Origin: Nitrospirota bacterium
GTDB lineage: Bacteria > Nitrospirota > Thermodesulfovibrionia > Thermodesulfovibrionales > UBA6898
Assembly (NCBI GenBank): GCA_016235245.1
Contig: JACRLO010000006.1
Span: 1-64,000, forward strand
Reading direction: 5' to 3'
DNA length: 64,000 nucleotides
Shown here: positions 55,159-64,000 of the stretch, piece after piece
Numbering within the stretch: the stretch's first letter is position 1
Layout of the letters: each line of letters opens with the position of its first letter
The notes under the pieces: model-generated
Databases searched by the model: none
What the model was told of the DNA's origin: nothing
What the model saw: the letters and a program-made list of their open reading frames with translations, nothing else
Made by a program: the position numbers and the translations under genes

Positions 55159-56184
55159 TTACGGGTGATCAAGGTGGCCGGTCTGAGGAATGATCCGTCT
55201 GTAATCCTGATAAGAGACTGAGGATTCCCATCTGCCTGTCAGCTTGGCAATCGTAATACTCCCAAAAAAAAGAGCGATGATCAGGCAGACAAACAGAAGT
55301 GGATGCCACGCATTCCTCCTTGGCAGAGCAATATCAAGCGCGCCTTTAGCCGGACAATGGCTTACGCAGGTCAGGCATCCGGTGCATTCCGGAGATCTCA
55401 CCTGCTTCAGCGTCTCCACCGGCAAAAGAGACGGACAGTTTTCCGTGCACTTCCTGCAATGAATGCATGCCTCTTCATCCCTCCTGATCTTGAGCGGGCT
55501 CAGTATACTCAGCAATCCGAGAAGTGCCCCATAGGGGCAAAGGTATCTGCACCAGAAGTTCCGGTAAAACAGAGAAAAGACAAAGAGCAGAGACAGGGAG
55601 ATCGTTGTCGTTCTTGTCATCTCTGTGAAAAAGAAGAGCATCTTCACATCTGCTATTTTGTAGTAGTCGTTCTCAAGGAAATGCAAGATCGCGGGCGCAG
55701 GCATCTTACTAATAATCACATAGATAAAGAACGCCATGAGAAGGTATTTTACGGACCTTAGGACATAGTCTGCATATCGAGGAACAGAAAAATTCCTGCC
55801 AAAGATCTTTTTACCGAGTCTCCAGACGCTGTCAGAAAGAGCACCCACAGGACATATCCATCCGCAGAACCCTTTTTTCAGAACAAGGGCCATGGCAATG
55901 GCTGAGGCAAAGATGACAAGTCCTGCAGGATGGATACGGTCGAATACGCCTTCCATGATCCAGAGCTTAAGGCCCATAAGCGCGCCAATAGGAAGAAAAC
56001 CTTCAACTGCGGGGAAGCGGTTCTTTAATACCTCTTCTGCGCCTCCTGCCGGCAGCGCTTCCATAGCAAGGAAATGGTCAGTGAAGACAAAAAAGCGATA
56101 GCCTGCATAGAGCAGAAAGAGAATTATTCCCCACTGCACCGTGTAGCGCAGATGCCGCACGTAGGCCCGTTCGATCTTTCCCAT
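55159..56184 (-). CDS. NapH/RnfC-like polyferredoxin membrane protein
   Basis: 341 residues with about five membrane segments. Two CxxxCP motifs at the membrane (GFCGWICPVGAL, FWCRYLCPYGALLG) and two 4Fe-4S motifs (CIHCRKCTENCP, CTGCLTCVSHCP), the pattern of NapH/YccM-type proteins that pass electrons from quinol to periplasmic or soluble carriers. No nap or nos genes are adjacent, so the pathway is open. Confidence 0.9.
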   Translation of the reverse strand: MGKIERAYVRHLRYTVQWGIILFLLYAGYRFFVFTDHFLAMEALPAGGAEEVLKNRFPAVEGFLPIGALMGLKLWIMEGVFDRIHPAGLVIFASAIAMALVLKKGFCGWICPVGALSDSVWRLGKKIFGRNFSVPRYADYVLRSVKYLLMAFFIYVIISKMPAPAILHFLENDYYKIADVKMLFFFTEMTRTTTISLSLLFVFSLFYRNFWCRYLCPYGALLGLLSILSPLKIRRDEEACIHCRKCTENCPSLLPVETLKQVRSPECTGCLTCVSHCPAKGALDIALPRRNAWHPLLFVCLIIALFFGSITIAKLTGRWESSVSYQDYRRIIPQTGHLDHP

Positions 56185-56327
56185 TAATATAGTGTAATTA
56201 AAAGAGACCGAAGATTATATGATCTATGACATGGAACGGCACGCGGTTAGGTGTTTGAACTATCAGTCAGGTATTCACAATACAGACGTATTTTGACCTG
56301 TTGGCAGATAACGCTTCCTCTTCATAC

Positions 56328-57158
56328 TTATCGGGCGAGCAGAATTCGAATTACCGCGGACATCTTTGTTGCGCCTGGCGCTACAGAATGTGCAATGCCC
56401 GCAGCTGCAACAGCCATAAAAAACACAATCGTAAAGGGGATAACCGTGGCTCCCAAAACACTGCCTATCCAGTCAGGATTGTCCATGCGTTTCATGCTCT
56501 TGACAAGGCCTGAAGCGAGAAGGAAATCAAATGCAGCCTCGGCCAGTATTGCAGGCGCTGCATAGACAAGATAAAAGGCAGCTCCGAAGACAACGGCAAG
56601 AATCAGTGCGAGAATGATAAGAAGTATGCCGGCATCCTCCACATCAAATATTCCTGCCACTGCTTTCCCTGTCGCATCGGTTACGCTATTTCCTGATGAT
56701 TTGGATGCTGAGGCAACAGCATCCGGCAGCGCCCCCTGCTCAAAGAAGGCTGATGCACCGCCCCCCTCAAATTGTCCCCCGCCGCCCCCAAAAGACAGGT
56801 TTTCTGTCAATGAGTCCCCTCCGGTCGGGAGGCCATCCGGAATGATGTTTACGATATCGGCATTCGAAATAAAGCTGTCCCCTTTCCCTTTCCCTTTTCC
56901 TTTACCGCTGCCGGAAGACGTCATATAGAGGAGCCAGAGCTTGAGGAAACCGAAGAAAGCGAGATAGGAACAAAACACTGCAAGGGGATATCTGATGAGC
57001 ATGCTGCTGAGCTGCAGATGAAGCAGGGCCCAGCTCACGATAAGACCAGAAAGGGCTGTCCCGGCGAGGATAAGCGACATATGGAAGCGGAGAAAGAACC
57101 GCTCCCTGAGGAACCTCACAAACTTTTCACGCCCGCGCAGCCGTCCGGTGATTTTCAT
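56328..57158 (-). CDS. Membrane protein of unknown function with a Gly-rich loop
   Basis: 276 residues: two N-terminal hydrophobic segments (~27-45 and ~57-78), then a low-complexity linker (SGSGKGKGKGKG), a Gly-rich stretch (SFGGGGGQFEGGGAS), and two or three C-terminal membrane segments. It lies about 110 nt after an ACT-domain gene. I recognise no named family. Confidence 0.7.
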   Translation of the reverse strand: MKITGRLRGREKFVRFLRERFFLRFHMSLILAGTALSGLIVSWALLHLQLSSMLIRYPLAVFCSYLAFFGFLKLWLLYMTSSGSGKGKGKGKGDSFISNADIVNIIPDGLPTGGDSLTENLSFGGGGGQFEGGGASAFFEQGALPDAVASASKSSGNSVTDATGKAVAGIFDVEDAGILLIILALILAVVFGAAFYLVYAAPAILAEAAFDFLLASGLVKSMKRMDNPDWIGSVLGATVIPFTIVFFMAVAAAGIAHSVAPGATKMSAVIRILLAR

Positions 57159-57267
57159 GACTCAGAAAACTATACATGCCCGCCCGTCGGTAAGGCAACT
57201 TCCCCTTCTTTTCGGAGCAGAATTAAGGCAGACTCTCAGAAGGACCTCAAGGCGCCAGTATTGGGTG

Positions 57268-57765
57268 TTAGGCTGCGTGAAGAACCTTGATGGTCTTTTT
57301 GTCGTCTGCCGTCTTGATCACGCAGGTCGCCGTCTTCCCGGAGCTGGTAGTGGAATAAAAATAGTAGATATTAATGCCGGCATCCGCGATGATCTCTGAT
57401 ATCCTCTCAAGCGCTCCAACCTTGTTTGCCATTTCCACCAGGATAACCGACGACTCCTGTATGTCATCAGCGCCGATCTTGTCGAGGGCCTTCTCTGCCT
57501 TTACAAGGTCGTCAACGATCAGAGTAAAGGTAGCTTTACGGCTCATGCCGCTGGCCGAATAGCCGGTGCCGGCCAGTATGTTGACATTCTCCGCTGCAAG
57601 CGCGGCTGCCACTTTTGCCGTCAATCCGGTACTGTCCAGAAACGTAGCCGTTATCTCTTTTGCGGGCCTGGCTGTAAATGCCGGAACTGCCGACACTGTC
57701 ACTGGTGGCTTTGCTGCGGCTTTCTTGACATTCTTTGGAGTCACGTTCTTCGCTGCTTTAGCCAT
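57268..57765 (-). CDS. Double ACT-domain protein with a basic Ala/Lys N-terminus
   Basis: 165 residues. Residues 1-30 are basic and low complexity (KAAKNVTPKNVKKAAAKPP). Two ACT-like domains follow: TATFLDSTGLTAKVAAALAAENVNI and ILVEMANKVGALERISEIIADAGINIYY (each given only by key residues: G-L-T-A-K-V and V-G-A-L-E-R-I). ACT domains bind small ligands such as amino acids. No enzyme domain is attached, so this is a stand-alone sensor or partner protein. Confidence 0.82.
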   Translation of the reverse strand: MAKAAKNVTPKNVKKAAAKPPVTVSAVPAFTARPAKEITATFLDSTGLTAKVAAALAAENVNILAGTGYSASGMSRKATFTLIVDDLVKAEKALDKIGADDIQESSVILVEMANKVGALERISEIIADAGINIYYFYSTTSSGKTATCVIKTADDKKTIKVLHAA

Positions 57766-57854
57766 GGTTTCTCTCCTTATGGTAATGACTGCTCTTAATT
57801 TACTATATCCTGAGGGCGCAGAACAAGCTCAGGGTCCGTGCCGACTGCGTAATG

Positions 57855-59510
57855 TTATCTCCCCATGCTCAGCGCCTGACCGAGTGCCGGAATGAAATCT
57901 TTTTTTCTCGACATTACGCGCGGCAGTATACATTTGCCGTCTTCGACCTTTACATGAAAGGCCTTCTCGACAATCCATATCTCGCCTTTGAGAAGAACCC
58001 GCTCATAGGACGCAAGAAGCGGATTTGTGATAAGGAGCACGGTAAGGTCATAGCCACCAGCAGATCTTATATGCTCCAGCTCGTTCAGCAGGTCCTGTTC
58101 TATCCAGTCTATTTCTTCACAGTCCAACACCATCATCTGGCTAACCCCTAATTTTTTCCCGCCGACAAGAAATTCCTTAAAGTCTGCTGCAATCAATTGC
58201 GCTGTTGTCTTCCCCTCTATATTAATGCTGGCATGAAGGAGCTCCTTGCCATACTCCTTAAGCGATATGCCGGCGATCTCTGCCAGCCGGGCCGCTGCCT
58301 GGCAATCGCGTTCAGTCGTAGTCGACAGTGTGAGTAAAAGTGTGTCTGAGAGGATGCCGGAAAGGAGCACCCCTGCGATCTCCTTCGGTATCTTCACCTG
58401 CCAGAGAAACATCATGCCAGAAACGACCGTGCATGTACTGCCGACCGGGTCGTTATAGACATAGATAGGCGCCACGGTCGAAATATCTCCGACACGGTGA
58501 TGGTCGATGATCTCAAGGATCTCTGCCTCGTCAATATTGTCGACAGCCTGTGATACCTCATTATGGTCAACAAGGATCGCCCTTTTCCGCACAGGGTTGA
58601 GGAGATCCGTTCGCGTGATAAACCCGATCAGGCGGCGGTCCCCGTCTATGGCCACTGCAGAGCGGTATTCTGATTCGAGCACCTTTTTCCTGAGTTCAGA
58701 TATCGGTGTAGAGAGGCCGACCTCAGATGTGCGCGAGCACATAATAGATGCAACAGGCTCGGACATGGTCATAAGCTGCACCGTCGCATATGCCTGATGG
58801 GGTGACGATATCAGCAACGTGCCGTGCTCCTGCGCTGCAGCTGCCACGTCACTTCCGATCGGCATGCCGTCGGTAACAATCAGCGCTGAACAGCCCGAGG
58901 TGATAAGATCGAGCTGGATATCCTGCTGGTCGCCGATAATGACGACGTCTCCGGGACGTATTCTGTTCAGAATCGTACCTTTCTGCATCGACGCCGTATG
59001 GATCCTCCCGGTGAGCAGCTGTACTCGCGTTGCATTACAGATAACCCGGCCACCAAGGGTCTTGATAAGTATATCGAGGCTAATGGGTGCATGGGATAAG
59101 TCAGAAAAACCGGCACTCTCCATGTAATGGCTTGCAATGTCCTTGAGACCGACGATGCCTGAAACCCTTTGGCTGTCATCAACGACGGGGAGCGCCCGGA
59201 CGCCGCTGTTCTTCATCAGCAGTGCCAGTTCGTGCACGGAGTCCTGTTCACGAACCGCAATCGGCTTTTTCATCGAAAGGTCGTTTACCGTTGCGGCAAT
59301 ACTCTCCATTTCAGTCGGCACCGGTACCTTGAACCGCTCGAGAACGAACTTCGTCTCCTCATTGATCTTGCCGGCACGGACAGGGGTAAAGAGAAACCGT
59401 TTGTCTGTTATATTCTTGAAGTGTGAATAGCCTATTGCGGAGCAGACGGAATCAGTGTCCGGGTTCTTATGTCCGATAACATAAACGATCTTCGTATCCT
59501 GTGGTGTCAT
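57855..59510 (-). CDS. ppaC: Manganese-dependent inorganic pyrophosphatase with CBS and DRTGG domains
   Basis: 551 residues. DHH-family catalytic motifs: IGHKNPDTDSVCSAIGY and EIIDHHRVGD. Between them is a regulatory insert with two CBS segments (PIAVREQDSVHELALLM, SGIVGLKDIA; SAVAIDGDRRLIGFIT) around a DRTGG domain, as in CBS-pyrophosphatases of clostridia that are controlled by adenine nucleotides and Ap4A. Cleaves pyrophosphate. Confidence 0.93.
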   Translation of the reverse strand: MTPQDTKIVYVIGHKNPDTDSVCSAIGYSHFKNITDKRFLFTPVRAGKINEETKFVLERFKVPVPTEMESIAATVNDLSMKKPIAVREQDSVHELALLMKNSGVRALPVVDDSQRVSGIVGLKDIASHYMESAGFSDLSHAPISLDILIKTLGGRVICNATRVQLLTGRIHTASMQKGTILNRIRPGDVVIIGDQQDIQLDLITSGCSALIVTDGMPIGSDVAAAAQEHGTLLISSPHQAYATVQLMTMSEPVASIMCSRTSEVGLSTPISELRKKVLESEYRSAVAIDGDRRLIGFITRTDLLNPVRKRAILVDHNEVSQAVDNIDEAEILEIIDHHRVGDISTVAPIYVYNDPVGSTCTVVSGMMFLWQVKIPKEIAGVLLSGILSDTLLLTLSTTTERDCQAAARLAEIAGISLKEYGKELLHASINIEGKTTAQLIAADFKEFLVGGKKLGVSQMMVLDCEEIDWIEQDLLNELEHIRSAGGYDLTVLLITNPLLASYERVLLKGEIWIVEKAFHVKVEDGKCILPRVMSRKKDFIPALGQALSMGR

Positions 59511-59571
59511 ATTATTCTCATACCCTGCCCTTCATCATGATTTTGAGCCTCAATCCCGGCCGTTGACGCCT

Positions 59572-60954
59572 TTATTTTCCAATACAGAAGCTGCTGAATA
59601 TTTTCTGCAGTATCTCGTCGGTGGTAATGGTTCCGGTTATCTCGCCGATCCGGTCAAGGCTTTCCCTCATCTCGACAGAGAACAGTTCAAGGGGGTTATC
59701 CCCTGACAAAAGGCTGACGGCTCTTCCGAGCGATTCAGCTGCGCTGTCCAGTGCAGCCTTATGCCTGATGTTTGTGACCACAACGCCCTCCCGTTCTTCT
59801 TTCCATCCAAGAAGGTTTGATTCGAAGATAACAGACTTGAGCTTCTCGATTCCATCGCCAGTGACCGCAGAGAGACAGAGGTATTGCATCCCTTCAGCAG
59901 CACTCTCATCCAGTGATATCTTCTGCGGCAGATCCGCCTTGCTGATGGCTATCACAACATTCTTATCCCTGATAAGGGCAAGAAGATCCCGGTCCTCCTG
60001 CCTCAATGGCTCGCTTCCGTCAAACATGGCAACGATAAAATCAGCCTGCGACAGTGCCTGTATGCTTCTCCTGATCCCTTCCCGCTCGATAATCTCATCA
60101 GAGCTGCGAATACCTGCGGTGTCCATGATCCTGATAGGCAGGCCATTGATGTTCAGATAGTCTTCAATCAGGTCGCGCGTTGTGCCGGGCAGATCCGTGA
60201 CAATTGAGCGGTCCTTCTGAAGCAGGGTATTCAGAAGCGATGACTTGCCGACATTCGGCCTGCCCACGATAGCGACAGAGAGCCCATCTCTGAAGAACCT
60301 CGCCTCATTGAACGTGTCCGACAGTCTCCTGATCTCCCCGCCTACGTCCGAGAGTTTTTTCTCAATCTCTTTTTTTGAGATTGTCCCAATCTCATCTTCA
60401 GGAAAGTCGATATACGCCTCTACAAAGGCAGTTATCTCTATAAGCCTCTCACGTATTTCAGAGAGTTTCCCGGCAAGTCCGCCTCTGAGCTGCTCGCCGG
60501 CTATTCTCATGCTTTCATTGGTCTTTGCATTGATAACGTCGATTACCGCCTCTGCCTGGCTTAGATCTATTCTGCCATGAAGAAACGCCCGCTTTGTAAA
60601 TTCTCCGGGCTCTGCTACCCTTGCTCCCTGACTCAGGGCGATCTCAAGTATCTGTCTTGCGGAGACGATACTGCCATGGCAATTAATCTCGATAACATCC
60701 TCGCGCGTGTATGTGTTTGGCGCACGCATTACGGCAAGGAGAACCTCGTCCACCAGACGTTGGTCAGCGGGTTCGACAATATGGCCATAGAGCATTTTGT
60801 GAGATGGAGCACATGAAGGCTTTTCATTGTTTTTTGAGCGAAAGATCCTGTCCGCAATTGAAACGGCATCAGGCCCGCTCAGGCGTATAATGCCAATCCC
60901 TCCCTGACCCACAGGAGTCGATATGGCAGCTATCGTATCGTCAGAATAATTCAT
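59572..60954 (-). CDS. mnmE: tRNA uridine-5-carboxymethylaminomethyl(34) GTPase MnmE
   Basis: 460 residues. N-terminal folate-binding domain (DTIAAISTPVGQGGIGIIRLSG region), G domain with GRPNVGKSSLLN (G1), DLPGTTRD (G3-like DxxG as DTAG), SKADLP, and the C-terminal FCIGK with the catalytic cysteine. Works with MnmG to modify wobble uridine in tRNA. It is downstream of yidC, separated by a fold-back repeat. Confidence 0.96.
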   Translation of the reverse strand: MNYSDDTIAAISTPVGQGGIGIIRLSGPDAVSIADRIFRSKNNEKPSCAPSHKMLYGHIVEPADQRLVDEVLLAVMRAPNTYTREDVIEINCHGSIVSARQILEIALSQGARVAEPGEFTKRAFLHGRIDLSQAEAVIDVINAKTNESMRIAGEQLRGGLAGKLSEIRERLIEITAFVEAYIDFPEDEIGTISKKEIEKKLSDVGGEIRRLSDTFNEARFFRDGLSVAIVGRPNVGKSSLLNTLLQKDRSIVTDLPGTTRDLIEDYLNINGLPIRIMDTAGIRSSDEIIEREGIRRSIQALSQADFIVAMFDGSEPLRQEDRDLLALIRDKNVVIAISKADLPQKISLDESAAEGMQYLCLSAVTGDGIEKLKSVIFESNLLGWKEEREGVVVTNIRHKAALDSAAESLGRAVSLLSGDNPLELFSVEMRESLDRIGEITGTITTDEILQKIFSSFCIGK

Positions 60955-61036
60955 GATTTATTGCTCATAACTCCTTCATTGATAGGCATGCTTGTATTAT
61001 ATGAGATCAGGTGAAAAAGTCTGTAGGTCTTGACGT

Positions 61037-61160
61037 ATTCCACGTTGCATTCAAAATGATAACAAGGCGGCAAGGAGGAAGCAACGCAGGCATACTGTTG
61101 TGTATGTTGAGGAGCTGACGACGAAGCCAACGCAGTTTGCGTTTGAATGCAACGTGGAAT
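61037..61160. repeat. Fold-back repeat element, copy 1
   Basis: A 124-bp element with 19-bp perfect terminal inverted repeats (61037-61055, 61142-61160), a GGCGGCAAGGAGGAAGC block, a small central hairpin (CATAC-TGTTGT-GTATG, 61091-61106) and GACGACGAAGCCAACGCAG. The right end touches the yidC stop codon. It has the same layout as copy 2 near 63.5 kb. No ORF; it could form a large hairpin in the yidC-mnmE RNA. Confidence 0.75.
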
Positions 61161-62740
61161 TAATGAGCTGGTTCGTTTGCGAGGCTTCTGTTGACAAAGA
61201 ACTGCTGAATGATACCGAGTATATTGCCGATAAGCCAATAAAGGACCAGACCTGATGCCATATTCAGGAAGACAAAGGTGAAGATGAGCGGCATCATCAG
61301 CATCATCTTTGCCTGGGTCGGGTCCATGGTTGAGGGCGTCATCTTCTGCTGAATGAACATGGTCGCACCCATGAGCAGCGGCAGGGGACCTAAGGCCAAC
61401 CCTCCGACGAGAGGCAGAATTGCCGGGATATGACCAAAGAGCGTATCAGGGCCCGACAGGTCAGTGATCCAGAACATGAACGGCGCGCCTCTCAGTTCAA
61501 TAGCCCTCAGTAAAACCTGATAGAGTGCAAGGAAGACCGGTATCTGAAGGAGCATCGGCAGGCAGCCTCCCAATGGGCTGACCTTATGCTTCTTATAAAG
61601 CGCCATCATTTCTGCCTGCTGTTTCTGGGGATCCTTCTTGTATTTCTCCTTGATCTCATTCATCAAAGGCTGGATTTCCTGAAGCTTCTTCATGGACTTC
61701 TGACTTTTCGTCATGAGCGGGATGAAAGGGATCCTTGTCACAATGGTAATCAGAATGATGGCCCATCCATAGTTGCCGAGGAACTGGTAGAAAAATTTGA
61801 GTATCCAGAAGAGTGGCCGCGCAACGATCGAAAAGAATCCGAAGTCAATTACATGTTCAAGCCCGATATTAAGCGCAGCGAGCCTGCCATCCTCCTTAGG
61901 TCCTGCATACAGATGAAACTTGATTGAACCGCTTTTCGCCTTGAATGCAACGACGGGAGAATCCTGCACCAGAAATGCCTTTGCCTCTTCAACAGGACCT
62001 GCCGGCACGAGCGCCGCAAAGAAATACTTGTCCTGTTGCGCAATCCATTTCAGATTCTCATGAAAGACCTTCGGTTCTTTCAGATCTTTGGCTTTCAGAT
62101 CCTTGAGGTCCGAGCCGGTAAGTACGGTCGGCCCGACATGGATAGAGTCATCCTTCTCATATATGCCGAAATCACTTCCCAGGGTTATCCAATATTCAGG
62201 AAAACCGGAAACCTCATCGGTAAGATCAACCTGATATGTATCAGATGAAAAGGTATAGGTCCTTCTGACTGACTTGCCCTCTTTTGCATACTCAAAAACA
62301 AGCGTTCCTGTCTTGTTCGTAGTATCAAGCTTCAGGGGTCCGCCGATTACGGAGAAGTTGACGTTTGCAAGATCAAAGGAACTGCTTGTCCCCATGCCGG
62401 CGGCAGGGACAATCCCCGGTTTTCCCAGCAGCACAACATCCTTGCCGGCCTTGTCCTTATATGGTTTAATCGTCCATGACTTGATCGTGCCGCCGCGAGA
62501 GGTAAATACCGCAGAGAAAAGATCATTCTCCACAGTAACTTCTTTCTCATCAGCAGCAATAGTCTCTGCAACTGTTTTTGGGGGGGCTGCCTTCTGTGCA
62601 GGATCTTTTATTGCCGGTGCCGGCTGCTGCTCAGCAGGCTTTTGTTCCGGGGCTTTCTGAGGTTCGCCTGGGAAGAGATACTGTGATCCGACGATGACAA
62701 GAAAAGAGAGCACAACTGCAATGATGGTTTTATTGTCCAT
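61160..62740 (-). CDS. yidC: Membrane protein insertase YidC
   Basis: 526 residues. N-terminal membrane segment, a Pro/Ala-rich linker, a large periplasmic beta domain, then five membrane segments with LKFFYQFLGNYGWAIILITI, the charged cytoplasmic loop (KMQKLQEIQPLMNEIKEKYK region) and LGGCLPMLLQIPVFLALY. It inserts membrane proteins with or without Sec. It is just after yidD in the rpmH-rnpA-yidD-yidC cluster. Confidence 0.97.
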   Translation of the reverse strand: MDNKTIIAVVLSFLVIVGSQYLFPGEPQKAPEQKPAEQQPAPAIKDPAQKAAPPKTVAETIAADEKEVTVENDLFSAVFTSRGGTIKSWTIKPYKDKAGKDVVLLGKPGIVPAAGMGTSSSFDLANVNFSVIGGPLKLDTTNKTGTLVFEYAKEGKSVRRTYTFSSDTYQVDLTDEVSGFPEYWITLGSDFGIYEKDDSIHVGPTVLTGSDLKDLKAKDLKEPKVFHENLKWIAQQDKYFFAALVPAGPVEEAKAFLVQDSPVVAFKAKSGSIKFHLYAGPKEDGRLAALNIGLEHVIDFGFFSIVARPLFWILKFFYQFLGNYGWAIILITIVTRIPFIPLMTKSQKSMKKLQEIQPLMNEIKEKYKKDPQKQQAEMMALYKKHKVSPLGGCLPMLLQIPVFLALYQVLLRAIELRGAPFMFWITDLSGPDTLFGHIPAILPLVGGLALGPLPLLMGATMFIQQKMTPSTMDPTQAKMMLMMPLIFTFVFLNMASGLVLYWLIGNILGIIQQFFVNRSLANEPAH

Positions 62741-62742
62741 AG

Positions 62743-62952
62743 TTATTTGACCGGATCAACCCCGCCCTCATGAAAAGGGTTGCATCTCAGAATCCTGCGA
62801 GCGGCAAGGGCCGAGCCTTTCAATGCGCCATACTTCCTGACCGCATCGATCGCATACTCAGAACAGGATGGTATGAACCTGCAGCTGGAGGGGAGAAGGG
62901 GTGATATCATATATTTATAGAGCCTGATGATCGCTATGAATAGTATTTTCAT
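62743..62952 (-). CDS. yidD: Membrane protein insertion efficiency factor YidD
   Basis: 69 residues: [31 protein letters not shown], and [16 protein letters not shown], the full YidD signature. It overlaps rnpA by 38 nt and precedes yidC by 2 nt. Confidence 0.96.
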   Translation of the reverse strand: MKILFIAIIRLYKYMISPLLPSSCRFIPSCSEYAIDAVRKYGALKGSALAARRILRCNPFHEGGVDPVK

Positions 62953-63283
62953 GCTTTAGTCCTGAAAAGACCCTGCGTACGCTCCTGTCAAGGTCGAGAA
63001 ACTCAGCCTCTGCAGCCATGCTCCGTGCAACCACAACGATGTCACAGCACAGGACACTTTCTGCCAGCAGCTTTCTGAAGATCTCCCTGAGACGCCGCTT
63101 GACCCTGTTTCTCGTAACCGCATTGCCGACCTTTCTGCTTACCACAAAGCCGAGCCTGCTCTGCTGAAGGCCATTGGGATGCACGTAGAGTATAAGGTGA
63201 CGGGAAGGAAATTTACGGCCCTGCTCGAAGACGTGTTTGAATTCTCCTCTTCGAGTCAGTGTTTGAAGAAGGCTTCTCTTCAA
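62915..63283 (-). CDS. rnpA: Ribonuclease P protein component
   Basis: 122 residues. Family motif [18 protein letters not shown], and [15 protein letters not shown] at the N-terminus. The start is TTG, and its TTGA overlaps the rpmH stop. It supports the RNase P RNA in 5' tRNA maturation. Confidence 0.95.
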   Translation of the reverse strand: MKRSLLQTLTRRGEFKHVFEQGRKFPSRHLILYVHPNGLQQSRLGFVVSRKVGNAVTRNRVKRRLREIFRKLLAESVLCCDIVVVARSMAAEAEFLDLDRSVRRVFSGLKHENTIHSDHQAL

Positions 63284-63420
63284 ACAGCCAGTCTTTTCCG
63301 TCCTTTTTTCCTTCTCCTCTTGATCACATTGCGGCCGCCGACCGTGCTCATTCTTACGAGAAAGCCGTGCGTCCTCTTCTGTTTCTTTGTGTGTGGATGA
63401 AATGTTGTATATGTTCCCAT
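63280..63420 (-). CDS. rpmH: Large ribosomal subunit protein bL34
   Basis: 46 residues, very basic: [20 protein letters not shown] and [20 protein letters not shown], the complete bL34 sequence pattern (its own N-terminus starts MGTY, slightly unusual). First gene of rpmH-rnpA-yidD-yidC, with a near-consensus promoter upstream. AGGA lies just before the ATG. Confidence 0.97.
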   Translation of the reverse strand: MGTYTTFHPHTKKQKRTHGFLVRMSTVGGRNVIKRRRKKGRKRLAV

Positions 63421-63439
63421 AGTTTTTTCCTGAGCGAGA

Positions 63440-63469
63440 ATTATAACCATAGCCTTTTTAGAATGTCAA
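63440..63469 (-). promoter_or_regulatory. Sigma-70 promoter of rpmH
   Basis: On the minus strand consensus TTGACA (63469-63464) and consensus TATAAT (63445-63440), 18 nt apart. Predicted start near 63433. Confidence 0.85.
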
Positions 63470-63500
63470 GGGGAGATGATCAAATAATGAGAAAATATGA

Positions 63501-63626
63501 GACGGGTTGGTAAAAAACTCCGGAGGCAAGGAGCGCAAGAAATGAGGAATGAGGCGTATTTGCAGATACTCCGCAGTGACGAGTTTTGAAGCGCAACGCA
63601 GCATACGGACTTTTTACAACCCCGTC
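63501..63626. repeat. Fold-back repeat element, copy 2
   Basis: A 126-bp element with imperfect ~21-bp terminal inverted repeats (63501-63522, 63606-63626), a GGAGGCAAGGAGCGCAAG block, a small central hairpin (GTAT-TTGCAG-ATAC, 63556-63569), and GACGAG...GCGCAACGCAG. Same layout as copy 1. It lies between the divergent rpmH and yajC promoters. Confidence 0.7.
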
Positions 63627-63631
63627 AATTC

Positions 63632-63661
63632 TTGATAAATATAACCTAAAGAAGGTATATT
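63632..63661 (+). promoter_or_regulatory. Sigma-70 promoter of yajC
   Basis: TTGATA (63632-63637) and TATATT (63656-63661), 18 nt apart. The ~24-nt leader contains GGAGG (63681-63685) before ATG 63692. Confidence 0.65.
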
Positions 63662-63691
63662 ATCAAACTAATTTTCTTACGGAGGTGTCTC

Positions 63692-63997
63692 ATGTTTACA
63701 GACTTGGCTTATGCGATGGGCGCGAACCCGCAGGCAGGACAGGGACAGGGCGGCGGACTGATGGGATTCCTTCCTCTTATCCTTATCTTTGTTATTTTTT
63801 ATTTCATGCTCATAAGGCCCCAGCAGAAAAGAGCAAAAGAGACAAAGGCCATGATCGATAACCTGAAAAAAGGAGACAAGGTCATAACCTCCGGCGGCGA
63901 ATATGGTGTTGTCGAAGAGGTTAAGCCAAGCGAAAACGTAAAGGTAAAATATGGCAAAGGCTTTATCGCTTCTGTCAGGACAGAAGAAGACGAGTAG
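63692..63997 (+). CDS. yajC: Sec translocase accessory protein YajC
   Basis: 101 residues. One membrane segment (~24-42) and the family motif YFMLIRPQQKRAKE, then NLKKGDKVITSGGEYGVV. It works with SecDF, whose genes normally follow; the window ends 3 nt after its stop. A Gly/Gln-rich N-terminus (GANPQAGQGQGGG) precedes the membrane segment. Confidence 0.95.
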   Translation: MFTDLAYAMGANPQAGQGQGGGLMGFLPLILIFVIFYFMLIRPQQKRAKETKAMIDNLKKGDKVITSGGEYGVVEEVKPSENVKVKYGKGFIASVRTEEDE

Positions 63998-64000
63998 TTG

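Overview
The window is a gene-dense bacterial chromosome segment with mostly tight, co-directional operons. Gene content suggests an anaerobic or microaerophilic Gram-negative bacterium of the Nitrospirota/Desulfobacterota type: a full 14-subunit complex I, c-heme sensor and rhodanese proteins, an oxygen-binding-type metallo-beta-lactamase protein, FNR-type control and NapH-like polyferredoxins. That placement is inference, because there is no rRNA gene. I saw no tRNA, CRISPR array, insertion sequence or prophage.

Layout. 1-4.8 kb: glyA (partial)/rpiB, divergent from a glutaredoxin-like/thioredoxin-reductase fusion and an aminotransferase group. 5-12.4 kb: Tat-exported metallo-hydrolase, Ste24-type protease, amino-acid ABC transporter, Smr protein, MsrA-MsrB, and a GroES with a histone-H1-like tail. 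12.4-22.4 kb: membrane protein, glgP-HEAT-HMA operon, multi-rhodanese protein, cysQ, bipA, diiron MBL protein. 22.6-37.0 kb (minus): nuoABCDEFGHIJKLMN. 37.15-45.2 kb (plus, divergent from nuo): heme-type sensor kinase, three response regulators (one fused to a GcvH-like domain, one fused to a NuoE subunit), then NuoF-like and NuoG-like subunits. 45.4-54 kb: murein enzymes, CinA-like protein, FNR-controlled protein, PilZ protein, and a murA/two-component operon. 54-64 kb: lytic transglycosylase, polyferredoxin, ACT protein, CBS-pyrophosphatase, then mnmE/yidC/yidD/rnpA/rpmH and yajC.

Two results stand out. First, three unrelated genes each carry one in-frame UGA exactly where the family has a conserved cysteine: a rhodanese, an HMA-domain protein, and NuoB (a ligand of cluster N2). 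Each has a hairpin whose loop starts 20-22 nt after the UGA, the spacing of a bacterial SECIS element. UGA is used as an ordinary stop in many other genes here. I read these as candidate selenoproteins (or UGA read as Cys); the Sec machinery is not in the window.

Second, the 37-45 kb operon physically joins a two-component phosphorelay to an NADH-oxidising NuoEFG module: the phospho-receiver domain is part of the NuoE polypeptide. Because it diverges from the complete complex I operon, it looks like a redox-sensing switch acting directly on an NADH-dependent electron-transfer complex.

Smaller points: murA appears to start at CTG; a palindromic FNR-type site lies at -41.5 of a good promoter; two copies of a fold-back repeat family flank the yidC/rpmH region; several promoters suggest leaderless mRNAs.
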